Positions 6,590 through 10,556 of a stretch of DNA of 10,556 nt are shown here, piece by piece; within the stretch, counting starts at the first letter, position 1; each line of letters opens with the position of its first letter. Both the position numbers and the translations under genes were made by a program. The stretch comes from an uncultured Elusimicrobia bacterium. GTDB taxonomy: Bacteria; Elusimicrobiota; Endomicrobiia; Endomicrobiales; Endomicrobiaceae. Below the pieces are notes generated by a model. It was given only the letters and a program-made list of their open reading frames with translations, did not search any database and was not told the origin of the DNA. Location: NCBI GenBank assembly GCA_900321055.1, contig ONUQ01000013.1, positions 1 to 10,556 on the forward strand, read 5' to 3'.

Positions 6590-7213
6590 ATGAAAACAAT
6601 ATTTCTTTATACCGATAAAACACAAAATGAACAAATAATAGAAACTGCAAATAAAGTATTAAAAAACAAAGGAATAGTTGTTCTTCCTACGGATACCGTT
6701 TATGGAATAATGACAAGTGTTTTTAATTTTGATGGGCACAAACAAATATATAAACTTAAAGGCAGAAATTTAAAAAAGCCTTTAATTTTAATGTCAAACA
6801 GTATTGAAACACTAAAAAGATTTGTAATCTTTCCAAAAGATATAGAAAAAATAGTAATGGAATTTTGGCCGGGACAACTTACATTAATTTTACCTACAAC
6901 GGAGTTAGGAAAACTTCTTACCGGCGGTAAAAATAATTTAGGGGTTAGAATACCAAACTGTAAAATATTATTGGACATCATGGCGAAATATGATATTCCC
7001 CTAATGACAACTTCTGCAAATATTTCAGGTAAAGAAAGTGCAAAAACAGCCGACATAGCAAAAAAATATTTTAATAACAAGATAGATTTAATCGTTGATG
7101 ACGGCAAATGTAAATTTTCTTTTGAATCAACAGTTATTGACATGGTAAAATTCCCTTATGTAGTAATAAGAAAAGGATGTTTGGATTGTAAGAAACTATT
7201 GGAATATATTTGA
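6590..7213 (+). CDS. L-threonylcarbamoyladenylate synthase, TsaC/YrdC/Sua5 family (short form)
   Basis: Makes threonylcarbamoyl-AMP from threonine, bicarbonate and ATP, the first step of t6A37 modification of ANN-decoding tRNAs; cytoplasmic. Seen: 207 residues forming one YrdC domain with LPTDTVYGI (32-40), the K-x-R nucleotide-binding pair K57/R59 in KLKGRN, KKPLILM, EFWPGQLTLIL (91-101), GVRIP (118-122), TTSANISG (140-147) and ESTVID (179-184). It lacks the C-terminal Sua5 extension, so it is the TsaC-like short form. Start choice: a TTG two codons upstream (6584) is open, but GGAAG at 6576-6580 is only 3 nt from it and a good 9 nt from the ATG at 6590, so I prefer the ATG. It has its own promoter and is not tied to the LPS genes by overlap. 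Confidence 0.92.
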   Translation: MKTIFLYTDKTQNEQIIETANKVLKNKGIVVLPTDTVYGIMTSVFNFDGHKQIYKLKGRNLKKPLILMSNSIETLKRFVIFPKDIEKIVMEFWPGQLTLILPTTELGKLLTGGKNNLGVRIPNCKILLDIMAKYDIPLMTTSANISGKESAKTADIAKKYFNNKIDLIVDDGKCKFSFESTVIDMVKFPYVVIRKGCLDCKKLLEYI

Positions 7214-7254
7214 AATAATTCTTTATAAAATATATATTATAGCTTTGATTGATA

Positions 7255-7273
7255 TTAATATTACTTAATATTA
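7255..7273. repeat. two 9-bp near-palindromic repeats at 10-bp spacing upstream of the Spy-like gene
   Basis: TTAATATTA occurs at 7255-7263 and 7265-7273; each contains the palindrome TAATATTA and they lie one helical turn apart. Related ATATTAATG follows at 7282-7290. They sit about 100-120 nt before the ATG of the Spy-like gene. They could be a regulator-binding site, but chance in AT-rich DNA is a serious alternative. Confidence 0.3.
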
Positions 7274-7364
7274 TGAAACATATATTAATGTGTAAATGTA
7301 TAAATTAATTTCGGTGTAACTTTTTTGTATAACCGATAGTCAAAATATTATGAAATTAAAAAAA

Positions 7365-7370
7365 AGGAGA
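7365..7370 (+). promoter_or_regulatory. strong Shine-Dalgarno for the Spy-like gene
   Basis: AGGAGA lies 5 nt before the ATG at 7376 and is preceded by an A-run. It fixes the start and predicts high translation. Confidence 0.7.
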
Positions 7371-7375
7371 ATTTT

Positions 7376-8308
7376 ATGAAAAAAACAAAAATGTTGTTAA
7401 GCTGTGCAATGATGTTGATGTTTGCAGTATCAGTTTTTGCAGGACAAAAGCAAGAGAAATGTTCCGATTACATGGGTGTGCCACAAGATGAACAATGCTG
7501 TAATAAAGCAGGACAAAAGCAAGAAAAATGTCAGGATGAACAATGCTGTAACGGACATGAACATTTTTTTATGTGTAATAACGATGTAGCAGAAAAAAAT
7601 CCAAAGTTTAAAAGACATCCCTTTATAAAAGGTTCTATGAGAGACTGCAAACCTTTCAAAAAATGTTGTTGCGAAAAAATGTTTAGCAAATTGGAGCTTA
7701 CAGACAAGCAAAAAGAAGATTTGAAAAAATTAGATGAAGCCACAATAAAAAAACAACAAGAATTAATGCAAATAATTATGAATGAAAACAAAACAATAAA
7801 CGAAGAATTGTTAAAGGATAAATATGATAGCAAAGTAATAAAAAAATCCGTTAAAAATATTAAAAGTGCTTCTAATAAACTCACAGATAATCAAATAGCA
7901 AATAAAAAGTCTTTGAAAAAAATATTAACCAATGAACAATATATTGAAATATTTAAACCAAAAACAAAATATGATATATTAGCAGAAAAATTGAATTTAT
8001 CTAATGAACAAAAAGAAAAAGTAAAGACAATTATGGAAGACAACGATAAAAAAATAAAAGGACTTGTTGAAAAAAAGATTGAAAAGAAAAATGCTTTAGA
8101 AGATGAAATTGAAAAAGAAAATTGCAACAAAGATACAGTATCTAAATTAATGAAAGATATTTCTTCATTATCTGCCGAATTATTCAAATTAAAAATAGAT
8201 ACAAAAATGAAAATAAAATCCGTATTAACATTTGAACAGTACAGCCAAATGTACAATATTCAAAAAAAAGATGAAGTTGAACAAGCTCTGGAAAAAGAAC
8301 TTAAATAA
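7376..8308 (+). CDS. exported Cys-rich protein with two Spy/CpxP-like (LTxxQ) repeats
   Basis: 310 residues. Seen: a Sec signal peptide (cleavage expected after A22, VFA-GQ); a Cys-rich segment (23-100) with 11 Cys (29, 41, 42, 52, 57, 58, 67, 91, 97-99) plus H61, H63 and H81, containing the twice-used blocks AGQKQEKC and DEQCCN; then two helical charged repeats. Repeat 1 runs from KLELTDKQKE (105) to LTNEQY (184-189), repeat 2 from KLNLSNEQKE (205) to LTFEQY (284-289), an exact period of 100 residues. Known: LTxxQ motifs mark the Spy/CpxP/ZraP group of periplasmic chaperones and stress sensors, about 140-170 residues with one such unit. Inferred: this is a doubled Spy-like chaperone or metal-responsive periplasmic protein; the Cys/His-rich head suggests metal binding (Zn or Cu) or disulfide linkage. 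It has its own leader and ends in a strong terminator, so it is probably monocistronic. Exact function unknown. Confidence 0.8.
   Translation: MKKTKMLLSCAMMLMFAVSVFAGQKQEKCSDYMGVPQDEQCCNKAGQKQEKCQDEQCCNGHEHFFMCNNDVAEKNPKFKRHPFIKGSMRDCKPFKKCCCEKMFSKLELTDKQKEDLKKLDEATIKKQQELMQIIMNENKTINEELLKDKYDSKVIKKSVKNIKSASNKLTDNQIANKKSLKKILTNEQYIEIFKPKTKYDILAEKLNLSNEQKEKVKTIMEDNDKKIKGLVEKKIEKKNALEDEIEKENCNKDTVSKLMKDISSLSAELFKLKIDTKMKIKSVLTFEQYSQMYNIQKKDEVEQALEKELK
7439..7551 (+). repeat. imperfect tandem duplication encoding the Cys-rich head
   Basis: GCAGGACAAAAGCAAGA begins at 7439 and again at 7508; over 24 nt (7439-7462 and 7508-7531) only one base differs. GATGAACAATGCTGTAA then appears identically at 7487-7503 and 7535-7551. 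The first unit holds about 21 extra nt (seven codons) between these blocks that the second lacks. The near identity shows a recent duplication that copied the Cys motifs in frame. Confidence 0.85.
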
Positions 8309-8345
8309 AAGCATTCGCAAAGTATAGCAGTATAGTCTGTACATT

Positions 8346-8405
8346 AAAAATCGGGTGATAGCAAAAATTGTCCTCATAAGACAAATTATCTGTCACCCGA
8401 TTTTT
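8346..8405. terminator. bidirectional intrinsic terminator, two-tier hairpin
   Basis: A 16-bp outer stem pairs 8346-8361 with 8390-8405 (AAAAATCGGGTGATAG against CTGTCACCCGATTTTT, one G-T wobble). Inside it a second 5-bp stem, TTGTC/GACAA (8368-8372 with 8380-8384), closes a 7-nt loop. The T-run 8401-8406 serves the + strand Spy-like gene, and the A-run 8346-8350 gives a U-tail for the - strand YgiQ-type gene, whose stop is at 8410-8412. Confidence 0.92.
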
Positions 8406-8409
8406 TATT

Positions 8410-10182
8410 TTAGTATTTTTTTCTAAATTTGGTATTTTTTGAATATCCGTATTTATTTTTTCTTGAATAATTAAATTTTTTACCTATTGTATTACTTGCC
8501 TTTCTGTTAGTTGACTGAGTAATTTCAAGTTTCTGTTTCATTCTGGCATTTCTATCTTTTTCGACAAATACAGTATTACCATTAATATCTTGTTGTGTAT
8601 AGTACATCATTGTTGAAACGGTAGATGGTGTCGGTGTAAAAACCTGGACCTGCTCAGGAGAAAAATTCATATTCTTTTTAATAAAAGAAACTAACTCTTT
8701 ACAATTATCTAAACTGCATCCAGGATGAGCAACCATAAAGTAACAGGTAAGAAATTGATTTAACGGTTTATTTATATATTCAAAATCGTTCATAAAATCC
8801 AAAAATGTTGACTGTTTAGGTTTTCCCATTAAATCTAAAACATTATCACAAATATGTTCCGGTGCAATTTTTAATTGTCCGGAAATATTATTTTCCGAAA
8901 TATATTTTAAATAATTGATTCCGTCTTTGCTATCTGCAATTATTAAATCGTGCCTTATTCCCGAAGATACAAAAACTTTTTTAATCTTTTGATTTTTAGA
9001 AACTTCTTTTAACAAATCAATTTGTTTATTATGTGAAAAAATTAAATTTTGACAAACTTTTGGATAAAGACACTTTTTATTTTTACATTTACCAACCAAT
9101 CCGTTAACTTTACAAGCTATTTTGTACATATTGCCCGTAGGACCGCCAATATCCGAAATATATCCTTTAAAATCCGGCATTTGTACTAACTTATTTATTT
9201 CTTTTATTATTGATTTTTCACTTCTTGAAATTACCGATTTTCCCTGATGAACTGCTATTGCACAAAAATTACATTCTCCGCAACAACCTCTATGTGATAC
9301 CACCGAAAACTTTATTGTATCCTGTGCTTTAACTTTTCCTTGCCTTGCATAGTAAGGATGAACTTCTCTTGTAAAATCCATATCATAAATTTTGTCTAAC
9401 TCTTCTTGTGTTAAAAAATCTTGAGGAGGATTATGAATTAAATATCTTATATCATGCTTTTGATTTAGTCCTTTAGAATGTTCATAAGCGGAATTTTCAT
9501 AAAATATTTTAAACATATCTCTAAAACTGTCAGGATTATTTACACACTCTTCAAACGAAGCAATGTCAATATAGTCTTGTTTTGGTTCTTTTGAAATATA
9601 ACATAATCCTTTAATATCTCTAAAATCCTGATTATTTTTTATTGCCAACGATAGTTCAAGCATGGTTTTTTCTGCCATACCATAAACTAAAATATCAGCT
9701 TTTGCATCAAACAACAAAGATCTTCTTAGTTTTTTATCTTTTAAATCGTAATGAACTATTCTCCTCAAACTTGCTTCTATTCCGCCAAGGACTATCGGCT
9801 TTGTATTTTTAAAATATCTTCTTATAAGATTTGTATACACCATACATGCTCTGTCAGGTCTTTTGTTATTTATTCCTCCGGGAGTTAAATCATCTTCATT
9901 TCTAAACTTTCCCGTAGCCGTATAGTTTGCAACTAAAGAATCCATTGCTCCGGCAGAAACTGCCCAATAAAGAGACGGTTCTCCCAGCTTTGTTATTTCG
10001 TTACTATCTATGTCAGGTTGAGCAATTATAGCAACTTTAAATCCGTTTATTGTAAGATAGTTTCCTATTACTGCAGATCCGTTAAAAGGAGAATCAATAT
10101 AAGTATCCCCCGACACAATTATTATGTCCAGAGTTTGCCATCCTAATTTAGAAATTTCTTCTTTTGTTGTAGGTAAAAACAT
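8410..10182 (-). CDS. YgiQ family radical SAM protein (B12-binding-like N-terminal domain)
   Basis: 590 residues, close to the usual 600-700. Seen: a conserved N-terminal start (MFLPTTKEEISKLGW), an alpha/beta N-domain resembling cobalamin-binding folds (DIIIVSGDTYID 19-30, PIVLGGIEASLRR 129-141), and the radical SAM 4Fe-4S motif CX3CX2C (C300, C304, C307 in RGCCGECNFC). After it come YISDIGGPTGNMY (341-353), a second conserved Cys set C366/C371/C377, SSGIRHDL, KIAPEH (438-443) and VFTPTPST (514-521). The Lys/Tyr/Arg-rich C-terminal tail (about 560-590) is low in complexity. Known: the family is widespread in bacteria and archaea, but its substrate is not settled. The reaction would use S-adenosylmethionine in the cytoplasm under low oxygen. 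The start ATG is 3 nt after the stop of the upstream DUF486 gene, with GGTGA (10186-10190) overlapping that stop, so translation is coupled. Confidence 0.93.
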   Translation of the reverse strand: MFLPTTKEEISKLGWQTLDIIIVSGDTYIDSPFNGSAVIGNYLTINGFKVAIIAQPDIDSNEITKLGEPSLYWAVSAGAMDSLVANYTATGKFRNEDDLTPGGINNKRPDRACMVYTNLIRRYFKNTKPIVLGGIEASLRRIVHYDLKDKKLRRSLLFDAKADILVYGMAEKTMLELSLAIKNNQDFRDIKGLCYISKEPKQDYIDIASFEECVNNPDSFRDMFKIFYENSAYEHSKGLNQKHDIRYLIHNPPQDFLTQEELDKIYDMDFTREVHPYYARQGKVKAQDTIKFSVVSHRGCCGECNFCAIAVHQGKSVISRSEKSIIKEINKLVQMPDFKGYISDIGGPTGNMYKIACKVNGLVGKCKNKKCLYPKVCQNLIFSHNKQIDLLKEVSKNQKIKKVFVSSGIRHDLIIADSKDGINYLKYISENNISGQLKIAPEHICDNVLDLMGKPKQSTFLDFMNDFEYINKPLNQFLTCYFMVAHPGCSLDNCKELVSFIKKNMNFSPEQVQVFTPTPSTVSTMMYYTQQDINGNTVFVEKDRNARMKQKLEITQSTNRKASNTIGKKFNYSRKNKYGYSKNTKFRKKY

Positions 10183-10185
10183 TTG

Positions 10186-10515
10186 TCACCATTTATAAAA
10201 AATAAAAAATACCGCAAGAACTATAAATACAAATCCGACAATATAGTTCCACTTAAAACTTTCATGTAAATATAGTATTGAAAAAAAAGAAAATACTGTC
10301 AATGAGATAACTTCCTGAATGGTTTTAAGTTCGGTTGCATTAAATTGTCCATAACCGATTCTGTTTGCAGGAACCATTAAACAATATTCAAAAAATGCAA
10401 TTGTCCATGCAATAAGAATAATTTTCCACATTGAAGTATCTTTAAATTTTAAATGTCCATACCATGCAAAAGTCATAAAGATATTTGAAAAAATTAATAA
10501 TATAATAGTTTTCAT
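10186..10515 (-). CDS. DUF486 (DMT-like) small membrane protein, four predicted helices
   Basis: 109 residues, the full family length. Seen: four hydrophobic segments at about 2-18, 30-50, 66-84 and 90-107; the family blocks FAWYGHLKFKD (16-26), AFFEYCLMVPANRIGYGQF (40-58), IQEVISLTVFS and LHESFKWNYIVG. Known: DUF486 proteins belong to the drug/metabolite transporter-like group of small inner-membrane proteins; no substrate is established. It lies directly upstream of the YgiQ-type gene on the same strand (3-nt gap), but nothing in either sequence explains the pairing. No ribosome-binding site is seen before the ATG, which lies only 10 nt after a perfect -10 box. Confidence 0.9.
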   Translation of the reverse strand: MKTIILLIFSNIFMTFAWYGHLKFKDTSMWKIILIAWTIAFFEYCLMVPANRIGYGQFNATELKTIQEVISLTVFSFFSILYLHESFKWNYIVGFVFIVLAVFFIFYKW

Positions 10516-10525
10516 AATGGCAAGT

Positions 10526-10531
10526 ATTATA
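10526..10531 (-). promoter_or_regulatory. TATAAT -10 box for the DUF486-ygiQ pair
   Basis: A perfect TATAAT on the - strand ends 10 nt before the DUF486 ATG. A weak -35 (CTGCAA, 3 of 6 matches to TTGACA) lies 18 nt upstream, next to the window edge. If used, transcription would start about 3-5 nt before the ATG, giving an almost leaderless mRNA. Confidence 0.5.
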
Positions 10532-10556
10532 CAAAATAAGAAATTTTTTTTGCAGA

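Noticed and set aside
8410..8500. Lys/Tyr/Arg-rich tail of the YgiQ protein as a frameshift or fusion
   Set aside because: The frame runs smoothly to a stop right beside the terminator, and YgiQ proteins often end in basic low-complexity tails.
1..10556. Defence island, toxin-antitoxin, phage, CRISPR or mobile element
   Set aside because: No transposase, integrase, nuclease or toxin-type protein, no spaced repeat array and no flanking inverted repeats. All genes belong to housekeeping or envelope families with uniform composition.

Overview
The window is very AT-rich chromosomal DNA, with long A and T tracts and mostly AAA/AAT/ATA/TTA codons. It comes from a Gram-negative (diderm, LPS-bearing) bacterium: it carries a lipid A kinase (LpxK), a heptose bisphosphate phosphatase (GmhB-like), two GT9 heptosyltransferase-type enzymes and two exported proteins with Sec signal peptides. 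The mix would fit a low-GC host-associated lineage such as Endomicrobia/Elusimicrobiota, but that is a guess from gene content and composition. There is no rRNA, tRNA, CRISPR array, insertion sequence, integrase or phage gene.

Left block (1-6246, + strand): a tight operon running in from outside the window. In order it holds a 5'-truncated GT9 glycosyltransferase, a second GT9, a SurA/PpiC-type periplasmic prolyl isomerase that is split by a frameshift, a PIG-L/LmbE deacetylase, a GT4 glycosyltransferase, lpxK and a gmhB-like phosphatase. Apart from the internal break in the isomerase gene, spacing is 15 nt or less, and three junctions overlap. Together they describe LPS inner-core and lipid A building: GmhB helps make the heptose precursor, the GT9 and GT4 enzymes add sugars, the deacetylase probably removes an N-acetyl group from one of them, LpxK adds the 4'-phosphate of lipid A, and the isomerase probably helps fold outer-membrane proteins.

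Middle (6247-8409): a 337-nt intergenic stretch with no gene; a TsaC/YrdC-type threonylcarbamoyl-AMP synthase (tRNA t6A pathway); then a 310-residue exported Spy/CpxP-like protein made of a Cys-rich N-terminal segment and two Spy-like repeats exactly 100 residues apart. A strong two-tier hairpin flanked by A and T runs (8346-8405) follows and can terminate transcription from both sides.

Right block (8410-10556, - strand): a YgiQ-family radical SAM protein and, just upstream of it, a four-helix DUF486 membrane protein. The two are very likely co-transcribed and translationally coupled.

I see no unknown multi-gene system. The points most worth a second look are the isomerase frameshift, which sits on a phase-correct -1 slippery heptamer next to an A8 run; the two-repeat Cys-rich Spy-like protein; and recent-looking tandem duplications just after the signal peptides of both exported proteins.
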